DNA of 64,000 nucleotides from Desulfofustis glycolicus DSM 9705 (GTDB taxonomy: Bacteria > Desulfobacterota > Desulfobulbia > Desulfobulbales > Desulfocapsaceae), in the NCBI RefSeq assembly GCF_900130015.1, contig NZ_FQXS01000022.1, positions 26,622 to 90,621 of the forward strand. Direction: 5' to 3'. Made by a program: the position numbers and the translations under genes. The notes beneath the pieces were generated by a model. The model was not told where the DNA came from and made no database searches. It saw only the letters and a program-made list of their open reading frames with translations. Position 1 is the stretch's first letter, and each line of letters opens with the position of its first letter. Shown piece after piece: positions 45,760-55,323 of the stretch.

Positions 45760-45780
45760 CCGCACGAGAGGCGACCGGCC

Positions 45781-46461
45781 GTGTTCACCCTCTCCAACGA
45801 CGATCTGACGGCTATTCGCCTCTCCCTGCAGGTCGCCGCCACGGCGACACTGATCTCGCTGCCGCCCGGCATCGCCGCCGCCTATTTTCTCGCCTTTGCC
45901 AAGATGAGGGGGAAAGCGCTGGTGGAAGGACTGATCAACCTGCCGCTGGTACTGCCGCCGGTCGTCGTCGGCTATCTGCTGCTCCTGCTGCTCGGCCGCA
46001 ACGGCTGGCTCGGCGGGATGCTGGCCGATTTCAATATTCGCATCATCTTCACCTTGACCGGAGCGGTCATCGCCTCTTCGGTGGTCGGTTTTCCGCTGCT
46101 GGTGCGCTCCATCCGCATCGGCCTCGAGGGTATCGATCAGCACTGTATCCAGGCAGCACGGACCCTGGGTGCCGGCTGGTGGGATGCGCTGCTGACCATT
46201 ATCCTGCCCCTTTCCGGCCGGGCCATCCTGGCCGGCATGACCTTGATGTTCGCCCGCAGTCTCGGCGAATTCGGCGCCACCATCATTCTCGCCGGCAACA
46301 TCCCCGGGGTAACCCAGACCATTCCGCTCGCCATCTACCAATATACTAGTATTCCCGGCGGCGACCGGATGGCCCTGTCGCTCTGCCTGGTATCGATTAG
46401 CCTGTCTTTTGTCGTGTTGCTCGCCAGCGAAGCGGTCAACCGCACCATGTCCCGGAATTAA
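45781..46461 (+). CDS. modB: Molybdate ABC transporter permease
   Basis: 226 residues, five to six hydrophobic helices of the ModB/CysT type. The cytoplasmic coupling loop is DQHCIQAARTLGAGWWDALLTIILPLSGRAILAG (EAA-type motif), followed by FARSLGEFGATIILAGNIPG. Start GTG 45781, 21 bases after modA and three bases before the modC start region. A full-length permease. Confidence 0.94.
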   Translation: MFTLSNDDLTAIRLSLQVAATATLISLPPGIAAAYFLAFAKMRGKALVEGLINLPLVLPPVVVGYLLLLLLGRNGWLGGMLADFNIRIIFTLTGAVIASSVVGFPLLVRSIRIGLEGIDQHCIQAARTLGAGWWDALLTIILPLSGRAILAGMTLMFARSLGEFGATIILAGNIPGVTQTIPLAIYQYTSIPGGDRMALSLCLVSISLSFVVLLASEAVNRTMSRN

Positions 46462-46464
46462 GCC

Positions 46465-47523
46465 ATGCTGCTGGAAATCGACGTTGAAAAGCGGCTTGGC
46501 AACTTCGTCTGCCGAATCGATTGCCGGCTGGAAGCTCATTCCTGCGGCGTCTTCGGCCCCTCCGGCAGCGGCAAAACCACCTTGATGAATCTGCTGGCCG
46601 GCCTGATGCAACCCGATCGCGGCAGAATCAGCCTCGACGGCGAGGCACTGTTCGACAGGCAAAAGGGCATCAACGTAGCGCCGGAGAAGCGACGCATCGG
46701 CGTCGTCTTTCAGCATGCCTATCTCTTCGAGCATCTCAGCGTCCGCAACAATCTACTTTATGGTCTGAAGCGAACCCCACGGGAACTGCGGACCATCGAT
46801 CCCGAGCATTTATACGGCACCCTTGATCTGGAACACCTGCTCGATCGCCGTGTCACCCGCCTGTCCGGCGGTGAACGTCAACGCGTGGCGCTGGGCCGGG
46901 CGATGCTCGCCAGTCCCCGGCTGATCCTGCTCGACGAGCCGCTGACTGGGCTGGACCGGGCCTTGAAATTCAGGATCATTCCGCACCTGCGAACCGTATT
47001 TTCCGAATTCTCCATTCCTTACCTGTTCATCAGCCACAGTCACCAGGAAATGCGGTTAATGACTGAAAACGTGCTGATCATCGAGCGCGGCAGCGTCGAA
47101 CGATTATCGAGCAGCGAGGAGTTGGCCCGCTCGTCCATTTTTTCCGCCGACCGCGGCTACGCCAATTTCCTGGAACTGGCGGATCGTCACGATTGCGGTA
47201 ACCTCCTTACCTACCGGTGGGGGAAGAATCGGTTAACAGGCGTCAAGAACACGAACGCGCCGGAATATGCCACCTTTTCGCTGAATGCCCGAGACATCGT
47301 CCTCTTCAAGCGCCACCCGGAAGCCTCGAGCGCCCGCAACATTCTGGAGGCCACGGTTCGCGCCACTCAACGCACCGAATGGCTGGTACGAGTGGAGATG
47401 GACTGTTGTGGCAGCACGCTGATTGCCGAAATTGTTCCGCAATCCATGGAAGAACTCGGTATTCGGGCTGGCGCCAAAATCGTCGCCGTCTTCAAAGCGT
47501 CCGCGTTGCACCGACTGACCTAA
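46465..47523 (+). CDS. modC: Molybdate ABC transporter ATP-binding protein
   Basis: 352 residues. ABC ATPase with Walker A GPSGSGKTTLMNLLAG near 31, signature LSGGERQRVALGRAML near 133, Walker B LILLDEPLTGLD near 153, and the switch His in SHSHQEM. A C-terminal TOBE/Mop domain (about 285-350, ARNILEATVRATQRTEW ... LGIRAGAKIVAVFKASAL) is typical of ModC and serves regulation. Starts three bases after modB ends. Confidence 0.95.
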   Translation: MLLEIDVEKRLGNFVCRIDCRLEAHSCGVFGPSGSGKTTLMNLLAGLMQPDRGRISLDGEALFDRQKGINVAPEKRRIGVVFQHAYLFEHLSVRNNLLYGLKRTPRELRTIDPEHLYGTLDLEHLLDRRVTRLSGGERQRVALGRAMLASPRLILLDEPLTGLDRALKFRIIPHLRTVFSEFSIPYLFISHSHQEMRLMTENVLIIERGSVERLSSSEELARSSIFSADRGYANFLELADRHDCGNLLTYRWGKNRLTGVKNTNAPEYATFSLNARDIVLFKRHPEASSARNILEATVRATQRTEWLVRVEMDCCGSTLIAEIVPQSMEELGIRAGAKIVAVFKASALHRLT

Positions 47524-47980
47524 GTCTACAGATACTCGATCTGCTCCACCGATCCCGCCAACGCCCAGGATCAGTCGAACCCCCACCAATACCAATAAAT
47601 AAAAAACAAGCGACCAATTCTCTATTTGAACTTGCCAAACCTGTCGTCGTATGCTATTCTGTCTTTGGTCTAACCGTGTTTATATCAGACCAAAGTTGCC
47701 GAATGCCGCAAAGAATCGCTATGAGGAAATTGCACTTTTCCCGGCACAAACCATGAAAACACCCATCAGTGACTCTCTCCCCCCGGTTCTTTCCTCATAT
47801 CACGCGAAGTCATTCCTTTTAAAGACAACTGGCCTGACCAGTGTTTTTCGATCTATCCGCAACGCTCAAGAACCTTCTCTGACACCGTTATTCCAGAGGT
47901 TTCTCGGCTCCCGTCGCAACTGGTTGGATGGGCTGGCCAAGGGCGTGTGGAATTCACCTTTATCTTAGAACAGGGGTGCC
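47524..47980. other. Intergenic region between modC and the hydrogenase operon
   Basis: 457 bases. It holds the promoter-like hexamers and palindrome at 47626-47695. The remaining 285 bases up to hoxE have no feature I can name; a 105-codon frame across it lacks a ribosome-binding site and family features. Confidence 0.4.
47626..47695 (+). promoter_or_regulatory. Putative promoter with palindromic operator upstream of hoxEFUYH
   Basis: TTGAAC (47626-47631) and TATGCT (47650-47655) are spaced by 18 bases, an acceptable sigma-70 pair. Directly downstream, CTTTGGTCT (47663-47671) and AGACCAAAG (47687-47695) are perfect 9-base inverted arms with a 15-base spacer. An operator at the start point would suit a repressor; a transcript hairpin ending modC transcription is the alternative. 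Confidence 0.4.
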
Positions 47981-48565
47981 ATGGCTACTACAAGTAAACA
48001 CAAAAACGCACCTGCCATGCAGGATGTGGAGCATGCCGATCCTCGCTACAAACAGGTGGACCGGACGCTGAAACGGTTCCGTTACCGGCAGGACGCGCTG
48101 ATCGAAGTGCTGCATACCGCCCAGGAGTCATTCGGCTTTCTCAGCGACGAGTTGATGATCTATATAGCCCGGGAGTTGAAACTGCCCCAGAGCTGGGTAT
48201 ACGGCGTCGCGACATTCTACCATTTCTTCTCTCTCAAACCGCAGGGCGAACACACCTGCGTCGTGTGCATGGGAACCGCCTGCTACGTCAAACGATCGGC
48301 CGAGATCGTCGCCAGAATCCAGGGGGAGTACTCGATCAAACCGGGGGAAACCACCGCCGACGGCAAACTGAGTTTGGCTACGGCCCGCTGCCTGGGGAGT
48401 TGCGGGCTTGCTCCGGTCCTTGTGGTGGATAACGAAGTTCTCGGCAAGGAAACACCGGAGTCGACGCTGCAGAAAATCAGGGAGGTCGTCGCCACATCGC
48501 CAGACCACAGCGGTGAACCGGCGGACACCGTCAACCTGCAGGAGCAAGAGGAGCACGCATCATGA
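47981..48565 (+). CDS. hoxE: NAD-reducing hydrogenase subunit HoxE (NuoE-like)
   Basis: 194 residues. Thioredoxin-like [2Fe-2S] ferredoxin subunit of the diaphorase part: ligands in [12 protein letters not shown] near 92 and [16 protein letters not shown] near 128. The helical N-terminus ([50 protein letters not shown]) is that of NuoE/HoxE. The gene opens a run that includes HoxY and HoxH, which separates it from complex I. The stop overlaps hoxF (ATGA). Confidence 0.92.
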   Translation: MATTSKHKNAPAMQDVEHADPRYKQVDRTLKRFRYRQDALIEVLHTAQESFGFLSDELMIYIARELKLPQSWVYGVATFYHFFSLKPQGEHTCVVCMGTACYVKRSAEIVARIQGEYSIKPGETTADGKLSLATARCLGSCGLAPVLVVDNEVLGKETPESTLQKIREVVATSPDHSGEPADTVNLQEQEEHAS

Positions 48566-50283
48566 ACAGGGAAGAATTGCAAGTTATCGGTGAACGCGAA
48601 CGGGAGAAACAGCAGAGCTATCGCTGCCGGATATTGTGCTGTGCCAGTACGCCGTGCCTGTCCTCCGGCGCCACCGCCGTCATCGAGACCTTCAAGGAGG
48701 TGATCAAGGAGTTCGACCTGGAGGCCGAGGTCACCGTCACCTCCACCGGCTGCATGGGCCCCTGCAGCCGCGGCCCGCTAGTCACCGTCCAGATGAATGG
48801 CCAGCAAGATGTCATCTACGAGCACGTAACCCCTGAACTAGCCCGGGACATCGCCCTGGCCCATGCCGCGCCGGAAGCCAAACCGTTGGACCGCAATGTC
48901 CTGCCCGCCGATTTGCCGTTTTTCAACAAACAGAAGAAAGTGGTGCTGGCCAACAGCGGCCTGATCGATCCCACCCGGCTGGAAAGCTACGTGGCTAGGG
49001 ACGGTTACAGCGCGCTGGCCCATGCCTTGCGGGAGATGACCCCGACAGAGGTCTGCGAGGAGGTGATCAGGAGCGGTCTGCGCGGTCGAGGCGGTGCCGG
49101 CTATCCGGCCGGCCTAAAGTGGGATCTGGTGCGCAAAGCGCCGGGCGACAAGAAATACATCATCGCCAACGGCGACGAAGGTGACCCGGGCGCCTACATG
49201 GACCGGACCCTGATGGAGTCCGACCCACACCGGATACTCGAAGGCATGGCCATCGCCGGTTATGCAGTGGGAGCCGACCAGGGCTTTGTTTACGTGCGCG
49301 GGGAATATCCTATCGCCGCCAAACGGCTGGAGAACGCCATCCGCATGGCCGAGCGCCGCGGCCTGCTCGGCAGCCGCGTGCTCGACAGTCCGTTCGGCTT
49401 CCGCATCGACATCAGGATCGGGGCCGGCGCCTTTGTCTGCGGCGAGGAAACGGCCCTGATGGCATCCATCATGGGCCGCCGCGGTCAACCTTGGCCACGG
49501 CCGCCCTACCCGGCCCAAAAAGGTCTCTGGGGCCTGCCGACGCTGATCAACAACGTCGAAACGTTCGGTAATATCGCGCCGATCATCTCACACGGCGCTG
49601 ACTGGTTTGGTGCCATCGGCACAGAGAAGAGCAAGGGGACGAAAATCTTCGCACTGGCCGGTACCGTCGAGACCACCGGCCTGATCGAGGTGCCGATGGG
49701 CATCTCACTGCGCGACATCGTTTTCGAAATCGGCGGCGGCATTCCCAACGACCGACAGTTCAAGGCCGCTCAGACCGGCGGTCCAAGCGGCGGTTGCATC
49801 CCCACCGATCACCTGGACACCCCGGTCGATTACGAGAGCCTCGGCGCGCTCGGTTCGATCATGGGATCCGGCGGTCTGGTGGTTATGGACGATACCAGCT
49901 GCATGCCCGATGTCGCCAAATTCTTCATGGAGTTCTGCATGGAAGAAAGCTGCGGCAAGTGTGTCCCCTGCCGGGTCGGCACCGTCCAGTTGCACCGCAT
50001 CCTGGAGCACGTCACCGACGGTAGCGCCACCTTAGACGATCTCGACCGACTCGAAGAACTGTGCGTGATGATGAAGGAAACCAGCCTCTGCGGCCTCGGA
50101 CAATCGGCACCTAACCCGCTTCTCAGCACCTTAAAATATTTCCGCGAGGAATACGAGGCCCACATTACCAACCACACCTGCCCTGCCGGCAAATGCACGA
50201 TGTTCGGGGTCCCGCCGCTGCAGCTGACCCGGGATCTGCTCCGCAACACCCTGCAGGCGAAAAACGATACGGAGGTGTCATAA
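48562..50283 (+). CDS. hoxF: NAD-reducing hydrogenase diaphorase subunit HoxF (NuoF-like)
   Basis: 573 residues. An N-terminal thioredoxin-like [2Fe-2S] region ([29 protein letters not shown]) is followed by the NADH/FMN domain: [16 protein letters not shown] near 175, [13 protein letters not shown] near 205, [13 protein letters not shown] [15 protein letters not shown] near 290. The C-terminal N3-type cluster site is [11 protein letters not shown] plus a Cys in SLCGLG. It oxidises or reduces NAD(H). It overlaps hoxE by four bases and hoxU by one. Confidence 0.93.
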   Translation: MNREELQVIGEREREKQQSYRCRILCCASTPCLSSGATAVIETFKEVIKEFDLEAEVTVTSTGCMGPCSRGPLVTVQMNGQQDVIYEHVTPELARDIALAHAAPEAKPLDRNVLPADLPFFNKQKKVVLANSGLIDPTRLESYVARDGYSALAHALREMTPTEVCEEVIRSGLRGRGGAGYPAGLKWDLVRKAPGDKKYIIANGDEGDPGAYMDRTLMESDPHRILEGMAIAGYAVGADQGFVYVRGEYPIAAKRLENAIRMAERRGLLGSRVLDSPFGFRIDIRIGAGAFVCGEETALMASIMGRRGQPWPRPPYPAQKGLWGLPTLINNVETFGNIAPIISHGADWFGAIGTEKSKGTKIFALAGTVETTGLIEVPMGISLRDIVFEIGGGIPNDRQFKAAQTGGPSGGCIPTDHLDTPVDYESLGALGSIMGSGGLVVMDDTSCMPDVAKFFMEFCMEESCGKCVPCRVGTVQLHRILEHVTDGSATLDDLDRLEELCVMMKETSLCGLGQSAPNPLLSTLKYFREEYEAHITNHTCPAGKCTMFGVPPLQLTRDLLRNTLQAKNDTEVS

Positions 50284-50999
50284 TGTCCGTTGTCACCCTG
50301 CATATCAACGATGAAATAGTCAGCGCCCGCAGCGACCAGAAACTGCTCGAGGTGATCAGGGAGCAGGGCATCGAAATCCCGACGCTCTGTCACATGGACG
50401 GCATCAGCGAGCTTGGTGGCTGCCGTCTCTGCCTGGTCGAGGTCAAAGGCTCCAACCGGCTGCTGGCCGCCTGCGTAACCCCGGTTCAGGAGGGGATGTC
50501 GGTCTACACTCACAGCGAACGGCTCGTCAACTATCGCCACATCACCATGGAGCTGCTGCTCTCCGAGCGCAACCACACCTGCGCCGTCTGTGTGATGAAC
50601 GGTCATTGCGAGTTGCAATACGAAGCCGCCGAACTGGGCGTCGACCATGTCCGTTACGAATACATGACCCCCGATCTGCCGATCGACGCCAGCCACAGCA
50701 AATTCACGCTGGACCACAACCGCTGTATCCTCTGCATGCGCTGCGTGCGGGTCTGCGACGAAGTGGAGGGCGCCCATACCCTCGACGTGATGGGTCGTGG
50801 CACCAACAGCCGAATCATTACCGCCTTGAACCGTCCTTGGGGGGACAGCATCAGCTGCACCAAGTGCGGCAAATGCGTACAGGTCTGCCCGACCGGCGCG
50901 TTGTTCGAAAAAGGATCATCGGTCGGTGAGATGGAAAAACGCCACGCCTTCCTGTCCTGGATCCTCAACGGTCGCGAGCGGAAGGAATGGCACTGGTAA
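50283..50999 (+). CDS. hoxU: NAD-reducing hydrogenase subunit HoxU (NuoG N-terminal-like)
   Basis: 238 residues from ATG 50283 (TAATG overlap with the hoxF stop; GGAGG at 50271). N-terminal plant-type [2Fe-2S] domain ([19 protein letters not shown]), the Cys/His-rich motif [15 protein letters not shown], then two [4Fe-4S] sites [16 protein letters not shown] and [16 protein letters not shown]. It passes electrons between HoxF and HoxY. Length matches HoxU and is much shorter than NuoG. Confidence 0.93.
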   Translation: MSVVTLHINDEIVSARSDQKLLEVIREQGIEIPTLCHMDGISELGGCRLCLVEVKGSNRLLAACVTPVQEGMSVYTHSERLVNYRHITMELLLSERNHTCAVCVMNGHCELQYEAAELGVDHVRYEYMTPDLPIDASHSKFTLDHNRCILCMRCVRVCDEVEGAHTLDVMGRGTNSRIITALNRPWGDSISCTKCGKCVQVCPTGALFEKGSSVGEMEKRHAFLSWILNGRERKEWHW

Positions 51000-51047
51000 C
51001 CTTATAGGCATCGTCCCGGCATATTTTCGGGGCAAAGGAACAACATC

Positions 51048-51605
51048 ATGGACAAGCAAAAAAGAAAAAAGAAAATCCGCCTCGCGACCGCCTGGCTCGG
51101 CGGCTGCGCCGGCTGTCATATGAGCCTGCTCGATCTCGACGAGCGGTTGATCGATCTGTTCGAGGTAGTGGAGTTGGTCTACAGCCCGATCGCCGACATT
51201 AAGACCTTCCCAAAGGCGGTCGACGTCACACTGGTGGAGGGTGCGGTGGCCAACGTCGACCACCTGGAACTGGCCGAAGTCATCCGCCGCAACTCGACGA
51301 TCGTGGTCAGCTTCGGCGACTGCGCCGTGACCGGCAATGTCACCAGTCTGCGCAACCGACTCAAGATCGACGACCTGTTGACCAAGGTCTACCACGAGGG
51401 GCCGGGCACAGCACCGCGCGGACTGGAAGAGGACGGCATCATGCCGGCGCTGATCCCGAAGGTGCTCCCCCTGCACCAGGTTATCCACATCGATGGCTAT
51501 CTTCCCGGCTGTCCGCCCGAGCCGGACCATATCTGGCAGGCGGTCAGCACCCTGCTCGACGGGCAGCCGGTGCGGTTGACGCAGGAAATGAGATACTTTG
51601 GTTGA
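51048..51605 (+). CDS. hoxY: NAD-reducing [NiFe] hydrogenase small subunit HoxY
   Basis: 185 residues. It carries the proximal [4Fe-4S] cluster: [15 protein letters not shown] near 19, [11 protein letters not shown] near 88, and [12 protein letters not shown] near 152. No Tat signal, as expected for the cytoplasmic group 3 enzyme. The start ATG 51048 follows AAAGGAACAACATC. It is followed after 28 bases by hoxH. Confidence 0.93.
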   Translation: MDKQKRKKKIRLATAWLGGCAGCHMSLLDLDERLIDLFEVVELVYSPIADIKTFPKAVDVTLVEGAVANVDHLELAEVIRRNSTIVVSFGDCAVTGNVTSLRNRLKIDDLLTKVYHEGPGTAPRGLEEDGIMPALIPKVLPLHQVIHIDGYLPGCPPEPDHIWQAVSTLLDGQPVRLTQEMRYFG

Positions 51606-51633
51606 ACAACGTGCATCCAGGAGGAACAGCATC

Positions 51634-53070
51634 ATGGGCCGAACGGTTACCATCGATCCCGTGACCCGTATCGAGGGCCACGCTAAAATAACCATCCACC
51701 TCGACGACAACGGCGCGGTGGAGGATGTCCGCTTTCACGTCACAGAGTTCAGAGGCTTCGAGAAATTCTGCGTGGGCCGCAGCTTCTGGGAAATGCCGGG
51801 TATCACCGCCCGAATCTGCGGCATCTGCCCGGTCTCGCACTTGATGGCCTCGGCCAAGGCCGGGGACGCCATCTTGGGGGTAAAGATTCCGCCGACCGCC
51901 GAAAAGCTGCGCCGGCTGATGAACTGGGCGCAATACGTGCAGAGCCACGCGCTCAGTTTTTTCCATCTGAGCGCCCCCGATTTGCTGCTCGGCATGGACA
52001 GCGATCCCGCCACTCGCAATATCGTCGGCCTGGTTGCCACCTACCCGGATGTCGCCAAAAACGGTATTAGACTGCGTCAGATCGGCCAGGAAATCATCCG
52101 CATTCTCGGCGGTAAGAGCGTCCACCCGTCCTGGACGGTACCCGGCGGCGTCCGCCAACCACTGCAGGCTGACGACCGCGACACTATCAAGCGGCTGCTC
52201 CCGGACGCCTTCGACATCATTGAGTTGGCACTCGACCTGCTCAAGGAGTGCTTCGAAGCCCATACCGGGGACATAGAGTCCTTTGGCCACTTCCCGAGCC
52301 TGTTTGCCGGCTTGGTGACCCCGGAAGGCGGACTGGAGCATTACGACGGGCTGCTCAGGGTCATGGACGCCGACGGCAAGCTGCTCGAGGATGGCATCGA
52401 TCCGGCCGAGTATCGCAATATTTTTGAAGAAGCCGTAGAACCCTGGAGTTACCTGAAGTTCCCTTATTACAAACCGCTCGGCTATGAAGGCGGCGCCGGT
52501 ATGTACCGGGTCGGACCACTGGCCCGGATTAATATCTGCGATTTTATCGGCACCGCCCGCGCCGACCGGGAATTGCGGCAATTCCGCCGGCTCGGCGAGC
52601 GGGGCAAGCCGATTATCAGCAGTTTCCACTACCACTACGCCCGGCTGATAGAAATCCTCTTCGCGCTGGAGAAGATCGAGGAGGCAGTGGAGAGCGACGA
52701 CATTACCAGCACCCGGGTGCGCAGCGAGGCTGGCGTCAACCAGCTGGTCGGCGTCGGGGTCTCCGAGGCACCGCGCGGCACCCTGTTTCACGAGTACCAC
52801 GTCGACGAAAACGGCATCCTGCAAAAAGCCAACCTGATTGTCGCCACCGGTCATAACAACCTAGCGATGAACAAGACGGTCCGACAGATCGCCGAACGAT
52901 ACGTCACCGATGCGACCATCGATGAAGGTATCCTCAACCGGATCGAACACGGTATCAGGATGTACGATCCCTGCTTGAGTTGCTCGACCCACGCCGTCGG
53001 CCAAATGCCGCTGGAAGTGCGGCTGCTCGGCCGTGACGGCACGCTGCTCGACCGGATCAGCAGGCGTTGA
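51634..53070 (+). CDS. hoxH: NAD-reducing [NiFe] hydrogenase large subunit HoxH
   Basis: 478 residues from ATG 51634 (AGGAGGAAC upstream). The Ni-Fe site ligands are C62/C65 in [10 protein letters not shown] and C447/C450 in [10 protein letters not shown] 25-residue tail (AVGQMPLEV to the end) follows His453 and is expected to be cut off after Ni insertion, which fits the protease gene next door. Group 3d (bidirectional, NAD-linked) by operon make-up. Hydrogenase accessory genes hypABCDEF are not in the window. Confidence 0.95.
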   Translation: MGRTVTIDPVTRIEGHAKITIHLDDNGAVEDVRFHVTEFRGFEKFCVGRSFWEMPGITARICGICPVSHLMASAKAGDAILGVKIPPTAEKLRRLMNWAQYVQSHALSFFHLSAPDLLLGMDSDPATRNIVGLVATYPDVAKNGIRLRQIGQEIIRILGGKSVHPSWTVPGGVRQPLQADDRDTIKRLLPDAFDIIELALDLLKECFEAHTGDIESFGHFPSLFAGLVTPEGGLEHYDGLLRVMDADGKLLEDGIDPAEYRNIFEEAVEPWSYLKFPYYKPLGYEGGAGMYRVGPLARINICDFIGTARADRELRQFRRLGERGKPIISSFHYHYARLIEILFALEKIEEAVESDDITSTRVRSEAGVNQLVGVGVSEAPRGTLFHEYHVDENGILQKANLIVATGHNNLAMNKTVRQIAERYVTDATIDEGILNRIEHGIRMYDPCLSCSTHAVGQMPLEVRLLGRDGTLLDRISRR

Positions 53071-53140
53071 ACCAAATCCCGGCCGGGCGACCGCTACCTG
53101 CGCCGCCCGGCCACTTCATTGCACCCGGAGCCTATTGCCA

Positions 53141-53638
53141 ATGCTGCTCATCATAGCATACGGCACCCCTCTACGTGGCGACGACGGTGCCGGCATCGTT
53201 CTCGGTGAGCTGCTCGAACACTGCTGCCAACGACGATGCATCGCCACGCGGCAGCTGGTTTGCCACCAATTGGCCCCGGACCTGGTGCCGGAAATGACCC
53301 GACCGGAGATAACCCGGGTGATCTTTACCGATACCCGCGTTGCCACAGCTGACGGCAGTGGACTTTCGGTCATCGTCGAAGCGCTAGACATGAGCAACAG
53401 CGGCCTGGTCAGCGGCCACCATCTTTCCCCGGAAACGCTGCTGCTGATCGCGTCAAAACTGCACCAGCATGAGGTCAAAGCCTGGCAGATAACCGTGCCC
53501 GGCATCTCCTTCGGCCATGGCCAGTCATTCAGCAGTGTTACACGCCGAGCGTTCAGTCTGGCGCCGCCAATTCTCGAGTCCTTCCTCGACGAGGAGTTTG
53601 GCAAGAGTGACTCAAAAGCCGTCGAACCGGCCGCCTGA
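53141..53638 (+). CDS. hoxW: Hydrogenase maturation protease (HoxW-like)
   Basis: 165 residues from ATG 53141. HycI/HoxW-type endopeptidase: MLLIIAYGTPLRGDDGAG at the start (the conserved Asp that senses Ni is in RGDDG), VIFTDTRVA near 65 and GHHLSPETLL near 102. It removes the HoxH C-terminal tail. It lies 70 bases downstream of hoxH on the same strand. Confidence 0.88.
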   Translation: MLLIIAYGTPLRGDDGAGIVLGELLEHCCQRRCIATRQLVCHQLAPDLVPEMTRPEITRVIFTDTRVATADGSGLSVIVEALDMSNSGLVSGHHLSPETLLLIASKLHQHEVKAWQITVPGISFGHGQSFSSVTRRAFSLAPPILESFLDEEFGKSDSKAVEPAA

Positions 53639-53869
53639 TAACCCTTCCGGCATCCTGTTGACGAATGCCCCCTCCATCTCCCGTGATTCCGCCAACCATT
53701 TGTATTATTTTAATGGTATACGCGTTCAAGAGGCTGCCGGGAACCCAACATAACTCCATCTCGCGGGTACGGCAGGCCGTATCAAAGGAGTTCCGACGGT
53801 GCTTCACGTGGTCACGCTCCTGGAGGCAGGAAGCAGGAACCGCCGGGAAAGCCACATACGAGAGATAAA

Positions 53870-54403
53870 ATGGATATTGATATCGCATCATTTGGCGCAC
53901 TCGTGGTTATCGATGAGCACAGCCACCGGGTTGAGCTGCGGTCACTGTGGCAGCAACACAGTGCGGTTATCGTTTTCGTCCGCCATTTTGGTTGAGTGTT
54001 CTGCCGTCAGCAGGTTGCTGAACTGGCCACCCATCACTCTGATTTCGGCATAAAAGACGGCAATCTTGCGATCATCGGCAGCGGCAAGCCGGACCAATTG
54101 CCGCCGCTTCGCGCAGCGACCGGTTACAGCGGGACCTTGCTCACCGACCCGCAGCGAGAGACGTATGGTTTTCTCGGGTTGAATAGGAGCATCGGGGGAG
54201 TCATCGGCCTGAAAATGGTGACCAGGGCCGTGCAATCGATCGCCTCAGGATACCGACCGGGACCACTTCAGGGCGACGCATTGCAGCTCGGTGGCGCAAT
54301 TACGATCACCGCCGACAACCGGGTGACCTATTTTTTTAAAAGCACCGGGGCAGGTGAGCATCCCCCGGTTGCCGAATTGCTCGCCTCGCTCGATCAGGCC
54401 TGA
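53870..54403 (+). CDS. Selenocysteine-containing AhpC/TSA (PrxL2-like) thioredoxin-fold protein
   Basis: 177 residues with Sec at 42. From ATG 53870 the frame reads MDIDIASFGALVVIDE ... AVIVFVRHFG, then TGA at 53993-53995, then VFCRQQVAELATHHSDFG and on to a stop at 54403. The family has RHFGCPFCREQ here, so the TGA stands exactly where the first redox cysteine is expected, giving U42-x-x-C45. A SECIS-like hairpin follows at once. Both sides keep the family fold (AIIGSGKPDQLPPLRAATGYSGTLLTDPQRETYGFLGL). Expected role: thiol/selenol peroxidase or reductase in the cytoplasm. selA/B/C/D are not in the window. Automated annotation would probably start this gene at GTG 53996. Confidence 0.85.
53993..54025 (+). 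promoter_or_regulatory. Bacterial SECIS element
   Basis: Starting 11 bases after the UGA, TCAGCA (54007-54012) pairs perfectly with TGCTGA (54016-54021) around loop GGT (54013-54015). The GGT loop begins 17 bases after the UGA; from memory the E. coli fdhF element has GGUC in the loop 18 bases after its UGA. Outer GTTC (53998-54001) and GAAC (54020-54023) may extend the stem. Confidence 0.75.
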
Positions 54404-54583
54404 TGCCGGCCAAACTGGAAAGAGCGCACCACCGGGCACGTCTCCCGCTCACATTCGCCCCCCTCCGGAACATGCCCCCGCAATCGGTGAGACTTGCGTT
54501 TAAATCGATTGTTTTGTATATGTTTCCTCTGTTTACTGCAACAGGCGGTGCATCAGGGCCAACCTATTACCCAGGGGGGCCCA

Positions 54584-55001
54584 ATGACACGAGTTCATCT
54601 AAAAACAACGATCAATGCTTCTGCAGATAACGTATGGCGGACAGTAAATGATTTTTAACGGGCTGGGCGCTTTTGTAGCTGCAGTGGCTAACAGCTCCGT
54701 CGATGGTTCGGGCGTCGGCACCACCCGTATCCTGACCCTGCAGGACGACGCCCAACTCTTCGAAAAGCTCGAGCGATTAGATGATTCGGACAAATCTCTG
54801 GAGTACTCGATCGTCAGTGGGCCGCTCCCGGTCGAGAGCTACCGCAGCATCATCACCGTCACGAAGATCCGCCCGGAGCAGTGCGAAGTCAGCTGGTCTT
54901 CCACCTTTGAGCCGAAGGGTGTATCGGCCGAACAAGCCGAGGAAGTCTTCAGCGGTATCTACACGACGGGCTTTGACGGTTTGAAAAAACTCTTTCCCTG
55001 A
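54584..55001 (+). pseudogene. SRPBCC (polyketide cyclase/MxaD-like) protein with +1 frameshift
   Basis: ATG 54584 (GGGGGGC upstream) reads MTRVHLKTTINASADNVWRTVNDF and hits TAA at 54656-54658. Skipping one T of the run at 54652-54656 restores NGLGAFVAAVANSSVDGSGVGTTRILTLQDD ... GFDGLKKLF to 55001, about 138 residues in all. The join VNDF-NGLG matches how SRPBCC relatives read. It is a mutation, a sequencing error, or a +1 recoding site (UUU-UAA). Confidence 0.7.
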
Positions 55002-55323
55002 GAGTATCAGCGGCATAGTTTCCCGAGCCGGAGGCTCCGCCCGAACCTGTCCTGCTCGAAAACCAAGACAGTCTCCCTTCGTTGTTGTGGGACACGGCCG
55101 CCGTTCCCCTTTCTCCCCAACCGCTCTTTTTCGGCGAGACCGCTGGAAAAGACGTAGCTCTGCTCCTTTCATCTTTAAAAACCTTGCACTGCGCCGGCGA
55201 AACAGCTAGTTTTCTGCTCAGAACCGGCCGGCATGCTTGCCGATCTTAACGGCCGGTACGGCCCGTCGATGTGGTTATAGTGATCGACGTCCCGCGTTTT
55301 ATCGACTCTTCCGCCGGACTGCC
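55002..55323. other. Intergenic region upstream of mrpA
   Basis: 322 bases expected to carry the mrp promoter. TTGCAC near 55182 could be a -35. The inverted GGCCGG / CCGGCC pair around GCATGCTTGCCGATCTTAAC (near 55227-55256) could fold into a leader hairpin. No known riboswitch consensus was recognised by eye. Confidence 0.35.

Noticed and set aside
47651..47968. A 105-codon frame between modC and hoxE
   Set aside because: No ribosome-binding site and no family features; it spans the promoter/palindrome region.
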